Of a stretch of 64,000 nt of DNA, positions 8,530 to 16,436 are shown in pieces. Under the pieces are notes generated by a model that was not told the origin of the DNA, ran no database searches, and saw only the letters and a list, made by a program, of their open reading frames with translations. Source of the DNA: Alkalinema pantanalense (lineage in GTDB: Bacteria; Cyanobacteriota; Cyanobacteriia; Leptolyngbyales; Leptolyngbyaceae). Numbering within the stretch: position 1 is the stretch's first letter; every line of letters starts with the position of its first letter. The position numbers and the translations under genes are program-made. The stretch covers positions 1-64,000 of the forward strand of contig NZ_JBLZFX010000004.1 in the NCBI RefSeq assembly GCF_050753345.1, in the 5' to 3' direction.

Positions 8530-8943
8530 ATTAAACCAAGCAAGACATCTGAGAAAGGTTGTAATCCGGAAAAGTTCAGTTCAATATCAGCGTCATTAAA
8601 CCTTCGGATACGTGAATAGGTGGACATGTCCCACATCCATTGGAGTCATCAATTGCATCTGTAATTCATCAATATCAATTGACTCTTCAATGGCTGAGAT
8701 TGAATCGTCAAGCTAACGATTCAGCAACCAGATTCAACGGTCAAGAGGAATAAACAATCAATTAAATAGTCCTTAATGATACTGCGCGATCGCCCCTCAC
8801 TGTGTAGCCGATTTAGCGATTGGCTATCAATTTTTCTAAAATTTTCGATATCCTACCTTTTGGGTGAGATTCTTACCCCGATCCCCTGGAAAGGGTGCGT
8901 AAACAGTTAGCATAGGTGGGAGCAATTTCAGAGAGGCTAGGCG
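8530..8943. other. Divergent intergenic region, chelatase / kinase-like gene
   Basis: A 414-base AT-rich region between divergent genes. It contains several TCATCAAT and CAATTG words near 8650-8700 but no clear hairpin, RNA gene or small gene. It presumably carries promoters in both directions. Confidence 0.35.
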
Positions 8944-10875
8944 ATGCAACTCGGGGATACGCAGGTCGGTGGTGTGCAACGCAGTGGAATACAGCTGAAT
9001 GCTGGAACAACCCTTCAAAACGGCAAATACTTACTCAACCACCCCTTGGATGGGCAAGGAATTGGTCTTACCTACCGTGCCACTGTCTCTGCAACCGGGC
9101 AAATCGTGGCCATCAAAACCTTCAATCCCACCCTGCAGTCCCATCCTAAATATGCCCAATTGCGCCAACGCTTTCTCGATCGATCTCGCCTCCTTGCCGC
9201 TAGCCAGCATCCCAGTCTAGTTCGTGTTCTCGATATTTTCTCGGAAGCGGAGCAACCGTTTGTTGTCATGGAATATATTTCCGGCAGCACCCTGGCTGAT
9301 CTGTTTGCTTCCCAGGCGACCCTCTCCCCTAAGGCTGTTTTACAAGCCCTTTGCCAAGCGACTGCTGCCCTGCATGTTGCCCATTCTCATCATTTGGTGC
9401 ATGGTAATCTGCATCCCCGACAACTAATTCAGCGCTCAGGAAGCAATGCAATTGTCCTTGTGGGTTTCAGTACGGGACTGATTCCAGCGGCTTCTAAGTC
9501 TCTGGATCCAGCGCGATCGCTCTATTGGGCTCCGGAAATGTTGACCCAAGGCGCGACTCCGCAAACCGATCTCTACAGCATTGCCGCTATGCTGTACCAT
9601 GCCCTATCCAACCACCCGCCGCTGAGCGTTGCCTCTGGAGACTTAGCTGAGAAATTTCCCCTCCTGCCCTTACTCCCTCCGGCTGTGCAAAAGGTATTGC
9701 GCTACGCAATGGCAGCGGATCCCAAGCAACGGGTTCAAACAGCCGAAGCTTTACTGCATCTATTCGGCGGTGGATCGGCTGGCTCCTCTCAAGCAGAAAA
9801 TCCAGAGCGATCGCAACCCCGCACTCAGCCCAGCTTAACAACCCCAACGCTTGCCCCATCCCCCCTGGTCAGTGCCTCTGCCGCTCCACTGATGGCCGTT
9901 ACGGTCGCACCTACAGAACCGACGCTGGTGCCCCCTGTTGCCTCGTCGGAAGCCATGCCGATGGTCTCCGACCGACCGGAGGTCATCGCGAGTGCTGCCC
10001 CCGCCGTGACACCCAGCAGTTCTTCGATCATCCTCCCCCGTCTGCCCCAAACTCCGTCGTCCGCCGCTGAGCCGATCGCCCAACCCCCTGCATTCCCCGA
10101 TGCTCCTGCCCGACCCCCGCTAGCTCCTGCCCTCTATCGCCACGAACCTCTAGCTGAACCCGATCCAACCCCAGATCCTTCTAACTTGGACTCCGCTTCC
10201 CCCGAATCTGCCCCAGATCTTGGCTATTCTTCTGAGGCTTCTCAATCTTCTACCCCAAAGTCATCCATGCTGATTGTTCCTAAATATCCCAAGCGAGCAT
10301 TTGTCCTGATTGGCGCGATCGCTGCTGCTTTTGGTCTGAGCTTTGGTTTAGCACTCCGCTTCAGTGCAGGTCAACGGCCAGGATCCAGCTTGTTCCACGC
10401 AGGTCAGTCTTTCCCCCAACGGGAATGGAAAGGCTCCGTTGAAGCGATTGAAAACTCCGACGAGATTCCCAGTGAAACCCCTAGCACTACCAATCGCTCA
10501 CCCAACTCCGGTTCAACCTCACCCACCAGTGAAGTCAATGATTTTCCTGAACCGATCGAATCTCCTTTGCCGCGCCGAGAAATCCCCTTCAATCCAGTCC
10601 CTTCTGTAGATTCAACGGCCCCAGATGCTAGAGATGAAACATCGCCCCCGCCCCCGGCAAAGCCCTCCCGTCGTCAGCCGGAGGACGCGCCTCCTGCGGC
10701 ATCCAGTTCAGAACCTCCCGCTAAGGCTCCCCTAGTCGAGCCAGATTTGCCGCCAGCCGCTCCCTCCCCCGCCTCATCCAAACCTCCCCGTGGGGCTGAT
10801 CCCCTGCCTCCCGCTGCTTCTCCTAAAGCTTTAACAAAATCAGCGGATCCTCTGCCACCAGAACCGACTCCTTAG
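8944..10875 (+). CDS. Protein kinase-fold protein lacking catalytic residues (pseudokinase), one membrane segment
   Basis: The N-terminal ~250 residues follow the bacterial Ser/Thr kinase fold: a glycine-rich loop (DGQGIGLTYRA, ~36-46), VAIK with Lys58, hinge VVMEYISGSTLADL, APE at 196-198 and the structural Asp209 in TDLYSIAAMLYHAL. Residues needed for catalysis are replaced. HRDLKPEN reads HGNLHPRQ (153-160), so the catalytic Asp is Asn155; DFG reads GFS (174-176); and the helix-C Glu position is Arg80. After the fold come ~200 residues rich in Pro, Ala and Ser, a membrane segment at about 452-472 (LIGAIAAAFGLSFGLAL), and a Pro/Ser/Glu-rich tail of ~165 residues. It most likely acts as a membrane-bound binding or scaffold protein. 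It heads a plus-strand series with DUF6825, an ABC1 kinase and a PP2C phosphatase. Confidence 0.85.
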   Translation: MQLGDTQVGGVQRSGIQLNAGTTLQNGKYLLNHPLDGQGIGLTYRATVSATGQIVAIKTFNPTLQSHPKYAQLRQRFLDRSRLLAASQHPSLVRVLDIFSEAEQPFVVMEYISGSTLADLFASQATLSPKAVLQALCQATAALHVAHSHHLVHGNLHPRQLIQRSGSNAIVLVGFSTGLIPAASKSLDPARSLYWAPEMLTQGATPQTDLYSIAAMLYHALSNHPPLSVASGDLAEKFPLLPLLPPAVQKVLRYAMAADPKQRVQTAEALLHLFGGGSAGSSQAENPERSQPRTQPSLTTPTLAPSPLVSASAAPLMAVTVAPTEPTLVPPVASSEAMPMVSDRPEVIASAAPAVTPSSSSIILPRLPQTPSSAAEPIAQPPAFPDAPARPPLAPALYRHEPLAEPDPTPDPSNLDSASPESAPDLGYSSEASQSSTPKSSMLIVPKYPKRAFVLIGAIAAAFGLSFGLALRFSAGQRPGSSLFHAGQSFPQREWKGSVEAIENSDEIPSETPSTTNRSPNSGSTSPTSEVNDFPEPIESPLPRREIPFNPVPSVDSTAPDARDETSPPPPAKPSRRQPEDAPPAASSSEPPAKAPLVEPDLPPAAPSPASSKPPRGADPLPPAASPKALTKSADPLPPEPTP

Positions 10876-10901
10876 GGATCTGCAAGCAACGAGGGGCTGG
10901 T

Positions 10902-10939
10902 CACTGGGATTCCGGTGATTCACTGGGATTCCGGTGATT
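10902..10939. repeat. 19-bp tandem repeat, two copies
   Basis: CACTGGGATTCCGGTGATT is repeated twice head to tail downstream of the kinase-like gene. Each copy has a near-palindromic core, CACTGG-GATT-CCGGTG. It lies 60-100 bp before the DUF6825 start. Confidence 0.8.
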
Positions 10940-10999
10940 CGTCGGACTCTGGAATGTTAAGCAAGTTATAATTTTTGCGAACGTCTGCAAAGCATTCCC

Positions 11000-11314
11000 A
11001 TGAGTAGTCCCTTGGTTCATGCCTTTTTTGTTGGTCGCGCGATCGCAGAAATTCTTTCTGAGCAAGCCGAGAAAGCAGTCACAAATGCCCTAAGCGAGCT
11101 GGGCAAATTTGATGCTGAGCAGCGGGAGACCCTGCGCAACTTTGTTCAGCAGGTTACGGAACGGGTAGAAGTGAATGCCAACGCCCAAGGCAGCGCTGCT
11201 CCGACGCCAACTTCGCCTCGGGGTGGAGATTTGCAAGCTATCATCGATGACTTGCGGGCTGAGATTGCCGAGGTTCGCACAGAGCTTCAACGCTATCGCA
11301 ATGGAGCCAGCTAA
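11000..11314 (+). CDS. DUF6825 family small protein
   Basis: This 104-residue protein opens with SSPLVHAFFVGRAIAEIL and continues with an amphipathic helical stretch (EQAEKAVTNALSELGKFDAEQRETLRNFV), which I recognise as DUF6825, a small family found in cyanobacteria and plastids. The middle is a low-complexity Asn/Ala/Pro/Thr linker, and the last ~35 residues (DLQAIIDDLRAEIAEVRTELQRYR) form a likely coiled coil. There is no signal peptide or membrane segment. The ABC1 kinase gene begins 54 bp downstream on the same strand, so co-transcription is likely. Function is unknown; the family name is a recollection of sequence similarity. Confidence 0.72.
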   Translation: MSSPLVHAFFVGRAIAEILSEQAEKAVTNALSELGKFDAEQRETLRNFVQQVTERVEVNANAQGSAAPTPTSPRGGDLQAIIDDLRAEIAEVRTELQRYRNGAS

Positions 11315-11368
11315 TCCTGCTAGCTCCGTTTCTCTTGATCTGTTCCTCTCTACCCCGAGAATTGCTTC

Positions 11369-13060
11369 ATGGGCAGCCAGTCCTATCCCGATCGAGCCTA
11401 TCGCTGGAATCGTGACAACTATTCCCGACAGCGGCGCTTTGTAGATATTTGGGCCTTTGTGCTGCGGTTGCTCTACGAGCACTGGCTGTTTGAGAAGCCT
11501 TGGAGTTATCGCGGTGGCATCTCGGAATCGAAAAAAGCCGTTCGTAGACGGGCCTTGGCCATCTGGGTTCGGGAAACCTTGCTAGACTTAGGGCCAACGT
11601 TTATCAAAGCGGGCCAGTTATTTTCAACCCGCGCGGATTTATTTCCCAGTGAATTTGTTGAGGAACTCTCTAAGCTGCAAGATCGGGTTCCTGCCTTTAG
11701 CTATGAACAAGTTGCCGAAATTATTCACCAGGATCTGGGCAAAGCTATTCCAGAACTCTACCGGAGTTTTGATCCAGTGCCTTTGGCTGCGGCTAGTCTA
11801 GGCCAAGTCCACCGGGCGCAGTTGCAATCGGGTGAAGAAGTTGTTGTTAAGATTCAGCGACCAGGGTTACGCAAGTTATTCACGATCGACCTGGAAATTC
11901 TCAGAGGGATTGCCCGCTATTTCCAAAGCCATCCCAAATGGGGTCGAGGTCGCGACTGGATGGGTATTTATGAGGAATGCTGCAAAATCCTCTGGGAGGA
12001 GATTGACTACCTGAATGAAGGGCGCAATGCTGATACCTTTCGGCGCAATTTTCGGGACGAGCCAGGGGTTCGGGTTCCTCGAGTCTACTGGCGCTATGCC
12101 TCTCCTCGCACCTTAACCTTGGAATACGTACCCGGTATCAAAATCAGTCACTATGAGGCGTTGGAAGCAGCAGGGCTAGATCGTAAGGAAATTGCCAAAC
12201 TGGGGGCACAATCCTACCTGCGGCAAATTCTAGACAAAGGGTTTTTCCACGCCGATCCCCACCCTGGTAATTTAGCGGTGAGCCCTGAAGGTCAACTGAT
12301 TTTCTATGACTTCGGCATGATGGGGCAGGTCAAGTCGGTCACCCGCGAGAAACTGTTGGGTACTTTTTTTGGGATTGCTCAGAAGGATGCCGATCGGGTG
12401 ATTCAATCCCTGGTGGACTTGGGTGCGCTGACACCGACGGATGATCCAGGGCCAGTGCGGAGATCGGTGCAGTACATGCTGGATAACTTCATGGATAAAC
12501 CCTTTGAAGCCCAGTCGATCAACGCCATTAGTGATGACCTGTATGAAATTGCCTACGATCAACCCTTTCGCTTCCCAGCGACTTTTACGTTTGTCATGCG
12601 GGCGTTTTCTACGTTGGAAGGGGTTGGTAAAGGATTGGATCCAGATTTTAATTTTATGGAGGTTGCAAAACCCTTTGCAATGCAACTTATGGCCAATGAA
12701 AATCCCTATTCAGAAGCGGGTAACCTATTAAATGAGCTGAGTCGTCAAGCAGCCCAAGTGAGTAACTCTGCCCTAGGACTCCCCCGACGGATTGAGGATA
12801 CCCTAGATAAACTAGAGCGAGGGGACTTGCGGGTGCGGGTACGATCGAGTGAAACCGATCGTGTGCTACGCAAGCTGACAGGGGTTAATATGGGAACCAA
12901 CTATACCCTGTTGACCTGTACCTTTACCCTGTCTGCAACCATCTTGCTCGTCAACCACTGGGTTTGGGCAGCGGTATTAGCTGCTTTTGCGGCAGTGGTT
13001 ACAGGGGGAGCGCTCGTGCGTTTGCTAATCAAGCTCGATCGCTTTGAGCGGCTGCCGTAA
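11369..13060 (+). CDS. ABC1/UbiB (AarF) family atypical kinase
   Basis: The 563-residue protein matches the ABC1/UbiB family: a KxGQ motif in FIKAGQLFSTRADLFP, the Ala-rich nucleotide loop AAASLGQVHRAQL, the lysine strand VVVKIQRPGL (about residue 160), GFFHADPHPGNL with the family catalytic loop, and FYDFGMMGQV as the DFG equivalent. A C-terminal hydrophobic hairpin (TLSATILLVNHWVWAAVLAAFAAVVTGGALV) likely anchors it to membrane. Relatives support quinone and prenyl-lipid metabolism; several cyanobacterial and plastid members act in plastoquinone and tocopherol homeostasis. The exact substrate cannot be read from sequence. The ATG at 11369 is used; it follows the DUF6825 gene closely and the PP2C gene lies 69 bp downstream. 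Confidence 0.92.
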   Translation: MGSQSYPDRAYRWNRDNYSRQRRFVDIWAFVLRLLYEHWLFEKPWSYRGGISESKKAVRRRALAIWVRETLLDLGPTFIKAGQLFSTRADLFPSEFVEELSKLQDRVPAFSYEQVAEIIHQDLGKAIPELYRSFDPVPLAAASLGQVHRAQLQSGEEVVVKIQRPGLRKLFTIDLEILRGIARYFQSHPKWGRGRDWMGIYEECCKILWEEIDYLNEGRNADTFRRNFRDEPGVRVPRVYWRYASPRTLTLEYVPGIKISHYEALEAAGLDRKEIAKLGAQSYLRQILDKGFFHADPHPGNLAVSPEGQLIFYDFGMMGQVKSVTREKLLGTFFGIAQKDADRVIQSLVDLGALTPTDDPGPVRRSVQYMLDNFMDKPFEAQSINAISDDLYEIAYDQPFRFPATFTFVMRAFSTLEGVGKGLDPDFNFMEVAKPFAMQLMANENPYSEAGNLLNELSRQAAQVSNSALGLPRRIEDTLDKLERGDLRVRVRSSETDRVLRKLTGVNMGTNYTLLTCTFTLSATILLVNHWVWAAVLAAFAAVVTGGALVRLLIKLDRFERLP

Positions 13061-13129
13061 TCATTTCAGATCTTAACGTCAAGCTTTGTTACGACTTTTT
13101 CAACCTTGTTTGCTGAGTGCTGTCTGTTC

Positions 13130-13867
13130 ATGAAACGTTTTTTCGCAGGAATGACTGATCCGGGGCTAGTGCGCTCGGCTAACCAGGATGCCTATCATAC
13201 GGATCCTGAGGGGAGGTTTTTTGTCGTAGCGGACGGCATGGGCGGACATGCAGGCGGCCAAGAAGCCAGTCGTCTGGCGATCGAAGCGATGTATGGCCAT
13301 TTCCAACGCTTTTGGGATTCGGAGGACTCGTCCCAGGATTTGTTGGAGCAAGCATTTCTGAAAGCTAATCAAGCGATTCTCTACGATCAAAAGCTGCATC
13401 CAGAACGCAGTGACATGGGGACGACGGCGGTGGCGCTGCTATTTCGTCAGGAGGAGGTGTGGTGTGCCCATGTGGGGGACTCACGGCTGTATCAAATGCG
13501 GGGAGCCACACTGGAACAAGTCACGATCGATCACACGTGGATTGCCCGAGCCGTTAGTTCTGGCACCTTGACCTTAGATCAGGCGCGTTCCCATCCCATG
13601 CGTCATGTTCTTTCCCAGTGCCTTGGACGGGAAGAAAGTTCAGACATTGATATTCAGCAGATTGAAGTCAAACCGGGCGATCGGTTGTTGTTATGTAGCG
13701 ATGGACTGACGGAAGAACTCAGCGACTCTTTGATTGCCAACCATCTCAAAACCATTCGGGCCTGTGATATGGCTGCCAATACGCTGATTAATGCCGCAAA
13801 AGAGCGAGGTGGACGAGACAATATCACTGTGGTAGTCATCACGATCGACCCAGCAAATAATGCTTAA
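13130..13867 (+). CDS. PP2C-type serine/threonine phosphatase (Stp1/IreP family)
   Basis: This 245-residue phosphatase has the full metal-binding set of bacterial PP2Cs: SANQDAY near the N-terminus, VVADGMGGHAGGQEAS, GTTAVALLF, WCAHVGDSRLYQMR, LLLCSDGLTEEL and GGRDNITVVVI. It should remove phosphate from Ser/Thr residues in the cytoplasm; there is no membrane segment. The start is placed at the ATG at 13130, which opens directly on the first strand (MKRFFAGMTDPGLVRSANQD); an earlier TTG at 13106 adds eight residues with no family likeness. It follows the ABC1 kinase and the pseudokinase on the same strand, which suggests a shared phospho-signalling context but does not prove it. Confidence 0.93.
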   Translation: MKRFFAGMTDPGLVRSANQDAYHTDPEGRFFVVADGMGGHAGGQEASRLAIEAMYGHFQRFWDSEDSSQDLLEQAFLKANQAILYDQKLHPERSDMGTTAVALLFRQEEVWCAHVGDSRLYQMRGATLEQVTIDHTWIARAVSSGTLTLDQARSHPMRHVLSQCLGREESSDIDIQQIEVKPGDRLLLCSDGLTEELSDSLIANHLKTIRACDMAANTLINAAKERGGRDNITVVVITIDPANNA

Positions 13868-14383
13868 ACGCAGCCCAATTCCAGAACCTGAGCCCCAGCT
13901 TGGCGGCTTGGATGAAAAAGCTGGGCTTAAAATCTGAATTGGTTAACCTGATGTTGAAATCTGTAGCAATCCGTCTGATTGATAAGCATACCCTGGCTTA
14001 AGGCGTTGAAACCCCTGCATGGCTTTCTCTCGATTCACGTTAGATTGCGATATGCCTTACAGAATTATCCTTATACTCTCTACAGAATACTGTCTAAACT
14101 ATAAATTGCTGCGAAATTTTGATAATATTTCGATCGATTTTTAGCAATTTTATCGATTTAGTAATGATTAGATTTATTCATGTTTTAATCAGAACTAAAT
14201 TAGTTAATTTTACTTATCAGGTAAGTTGAACGAATTCATCAATTAATCTGAGGCCGAGTAATTATTCCACAACACGAGAATCGTTACTTTAGCTACACCA
14301 AATCTTAAGTTTGCCCATCATCCTGGAAAGGTGGAGATAGCATTTGTATCTTCTCCACATTACTACTCTCTCTTATTTCAGGA
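13868..14383. other. Long AT-rich leader upstream of nblA
   Basis: No gene was found in these 516 bases. The first 60 hold an imperfect hairpin (13891-13902 with 13917-13927, GAGCCCCAGCTT against AAAGCTGGGCT) that may end the PP2C transcript. The word TACAGAAT occurs at 14058-14065 and 14081-14088, the second inside ACAG-AATA-CTGT. Bases 14090-14230 are strongly AT-rich and contain ACTTA-N5-TAAGT. GTT-N8-TAC at 14283-14296 is one base from the NtcA consensus, but no good -10 box follows at the usual distance. Confidence 0.4.
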
Positions 14384-14596
14384 ATGACCATTATGGATAA
14401 GTCAATCGAGCTAACGCTGGAGCAACAATTTAATCTACGATCGTTTGCTACTTTGGTGCGGGACATGAGCCGGGAACAGGCCCAAGAGTTTTTGGTCAGT
14501 CTTTATGAACAGATGCTGATCAAAGATGCCTATTACAAGCATTTTCTGCGCCAGGAATGGGGCGTGGAAGAGCGGGGATGGGAAGGCACAAGCTAA
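14384..14596 (+). CDS. nblA: Phycobilisome degradation protein NblA
   Basis: NblA is a small helical adaptor that binds phycobiliproteins and brings the Clp protease to the antenna during nitrogen or other starvation. The 70-residue product is nearly all family consensus: SIELTLEQQFNLRSF, then VRDMSREQAQEFLVSLYEQM, then DAYYKHFLRQEWG. Two start codons, at 14384 and 14393, are three codons apart; the second (MDKSIELTLEQQF) matches the common NblA N-terminus equally well. Its 516-base AT-rich upstream region is the longest leader of any plus-strand gene in the first 20 kb, in keeping with stress-responsive control. A hairpin with a T-rich tail lies 90 bp downstream. Confidence 0.95.
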   Translation: MTIMDKSIELTLEQQFNLRSFATLVRDMSREQAQEFLVSLYEQMLIKDAYYKHFLRQEWGVEERGWEGTS

Positions 14597-14685
14597 TGTG
14601 CTAGGCATGATAAAACGAAGGCTATGAGTATTTTAGTCATGGGGGGTGAGTCAGTGGAAACATTCTTACTGAGTGAAAGAAACTG

Positions 14686-14722
14686 GCTAATCCCTCTTTT
14701 GCTGATTAGCATTTGTTTTGGC
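14686..14722 (+). terminator. Probable intrinsic terminator of nblA
   Basis: GCTAATC (14686-14692) pairs perfectly with GATTAGC (14704-14710) over an 11-base loop and is followed by the T-rich ATTTGTTTTG. It lies 90 bp past the nblA stop. Confidence 0.55.
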
Positions 14723-15196
14723 CTGTAAATATTGATTGTATGAGCCGTTACAGGGAGTGATTATCTTTTCCTCAATGGCTTGAATTTCTTGGCTGAAAAT
14801 ATCAGTGTTTCTAGCTTGACAGAGGATTATTAAATTCACAGATAGATGAAATACCATCACTGGCTTCAACATGAACTTTAATATGAGAATTGTTTCTCTT
14901 CGTCCCAGGTGAAGTCCTAAAGAAAATCCTAAAAGTAATGTCTTTTTTATTTGTAAAGTCTCTATCGAACATAAAAGTTAATTAAATATAGCTCTTTGCT
15001 CGACTGATTGATACAGCAGCCTACATTAGAACAGGAAACAGGTTTCAGGTGTTGTATCTGTTTCTTATCCTGAAGCAATTTGCTGTAGTTGATGTTCAGA
15101 ACTCAAAATTTTCAACGTAAATGATTATTTGAATCACAAATTTGAATTACAAGATAATCTACATGTTATTTTCCTGGTAAAGCGAGATTAAGTTTC

Positions 15197-15248
15197 AACT
15201 CAATTTGAGCAAGTAAAATTGTTGAATTTCATTTGCTCAAATTGAGTT
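15197..15248 (-). repeat. Perfect 16-bp inverted repeat beyond the lipase gene (possible terminator)
   Basis: AACTCAATTTGAGCAA (15197-15212) is exactly complementary to TTGCTCAAATTGAGTT (15233-15248), with a 20-base loop whose closing bases add a G-T and a T-A pair. It lies 26 bp past the lipase stop on the minus strand. No strong T-tract follows in either direction, so termination is only one possibility; it could stabilise the mRNA end. Confidence 0.7.
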
Positions 15249-15274
15249 AGATATACGAAGCAGATCTTCCGGAT

Positions 15275-16150
15275 TTACCAAGTGGCTGTTGTATTAAGAT
15301 TGGCTGCTAAATTGTCGATATAGAAATCAATACAGTGATCGTTAATGCAATCTAATCCAGGTTTCATGAAGTCATCCATTCCACCTTGCACGCTGTCCAA
15401 AAATTGCAGCCAAAAATAAGGATCGTTTTTGATTTCTCCTTTGGCAGTGAAGTAGAGAAATGTACCTGCATGGCTGTAGCCTATCTCCCGAGGGGGAATT
15501 CGAGTGACGGTGTCATTGTTATTCACGAACCGAAAACTCTTGGATTTAAAATCAGCATTAAAGGTGCGTTCAAACGTACGATCGCCGACTCGCGGGGAGC
15601 CAAAAGTATACAACCCATAGACAGGAATATCTTTTTCCCGTAGCCTTGCTGCTGCTAAGGTCGCCAAAGCCCCGCCTAGACTATGCCCGGTAAACCATAA
15701 CGATCGGGGTTTTTGTAATTGCAACTGCTTAGTATAATCCAGAAATCGCAATTCCTCGCCTTTGCTATTTTTACCATAGCTTTTTTGCCACAGGTGATCG
15801 AGGGCGTAGCGGAAACCGGGATGAACTTTCCCAAAGGCATCTGGTACTGGCATTAGACACTTAAAATTATCAAACCAGTCATCTCGTTCGGTAGAACCTC
15901 GAAATGCAACGATGATTACTTGATCATTCATCATCAAGTACGCTTGTGTTTCCTTTTCGTTTAAGAATTGACAATCGTTAAATTGCCAGTTCTGCTTCAC
16001 AAATGGAATGACCTCATCAGGCTCAAAATAGGCTATTTTAGAGGCTTTGCTTAAAGTTAGTGCAATTTTAGGATGATACTTTGCTGTTTCGTATTGAAAG
16101 TCAAAATTAGATACTTTGGAAAGAATTGTGGAAAACTTAGTGGAGGGCAT
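15275..16150 (-). CDS. Class 3 lipase family protein
   Basis: The 291-residue protein has the alpha/beta-hydrolase signature of fungal-type class 3 lipases: an oxyanion strand VIIVAFRGSTERDDWFDN (about 78-95), nucleophile elbow TGHSLGGALATLAAARL with Ser157, YGLYTFGSPRVGD, and the late acid/base segment NNDTVTRIPP and GYSHAGTFLYF that should supply the Asp and His of the triad. No signal peptide or membrane helix is visible, so it may act inside the cell on membrane glycerolipids, although the substrate is not deducible. It is flanked by AT-rich intergenic DNA on the 3' side and stands alone. The ATG at 16150 is the first in frame. Confidence 0.88.
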   Translation of the reverse strand: MPSTKFSTILSKVSNFDFQYETAKYHPKIALTLSKASKIAYFEPDEVIPFVKQNWQFNDCQFLNEKETQAYLMMNDQVIIVAFRGSTERDDWFDNFKCLMPVPDAFGKVHPGFRYALDHLWQKSYGKNSKGEELRFLDYTKQLQLQKPRSLWFTGHSLGGALATLAAARLREKDIPVYGLYTFGSPRVGDRTFERTFNADFKSKSFRFVNNNDTVTRIPPREIGYSHAGTFLYFTAKGEIKNDPYFWLQFLDSVQGGMDDFMKPGLDCINDHCIDFYIDNLAANLNTTATW

Positions 16151-16303
16151 AGAGCATGAACCTTGAAAATACTGTGAGCTTTAAAAATACTAGGTACCAA
16201 ACTGTGGAGTCTTCTATGCATCCATTCACAGGCTATTCCCTTGATTTCGGGAACCTTTGCAAAATTTGATAGTCTTTTTCCGGTAATCCTTTAGCCCCGA
16301 TCG

Positions 16304-16343
16304 AAAAAACTCCCCAGTCCTGACTGAATAGCCATTTGGGGAG
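16304..16343 (-). terminator. Intrinsic terminator of gatA
   Basis: On the minus strand CTCCCCA (16343-16337) pairs with TGGGGAG (16316-16310) over a 20-base loop and is followed by six T residues (complement of 16304-16309). It lies about 95 bp past the gatA stop. Confidence 0.75.
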
Positions 16344-16436
16344 CTTTGCTAGACCCTACTATTTACCGCCATGCCGCCACAACTGTTCGCCAAATTTGAA
16401 GAGTTGTGGCCTGAGTCGTTTTAGTTACAGCACTGA

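Larger units (their letters stand above)
14597..15274. other. AT-rich intergenic region, nblA to lipase gene
   Basis: A 678-base gap between nblA (+) and a converging lipase gene (-). It holds the nblA terminator and, near its right end, a long perfect inverted repeat listed separately. A 61-codon minus-strand frame at 14687-14872 resembles nothing I know and overlaps the terminator; I did not call it. No RNA gene was recognised. Confidence 0.4.

Noticed and set aside
14283..14296. GTT-N8-TAC near nblA as an NtcA site
   Set aside because: One base differs from GTA-N8-TAC and no good -10 box follows at the normal distance of about 22 bases, so I did not call it.
14687..14872. 61-codon minus-strand frame between nblA and the lipase gene
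   Set aside because: No family likeness, no clear ribosome-binding site, and it overlaps the hairpin that probably ends nblA transcription.
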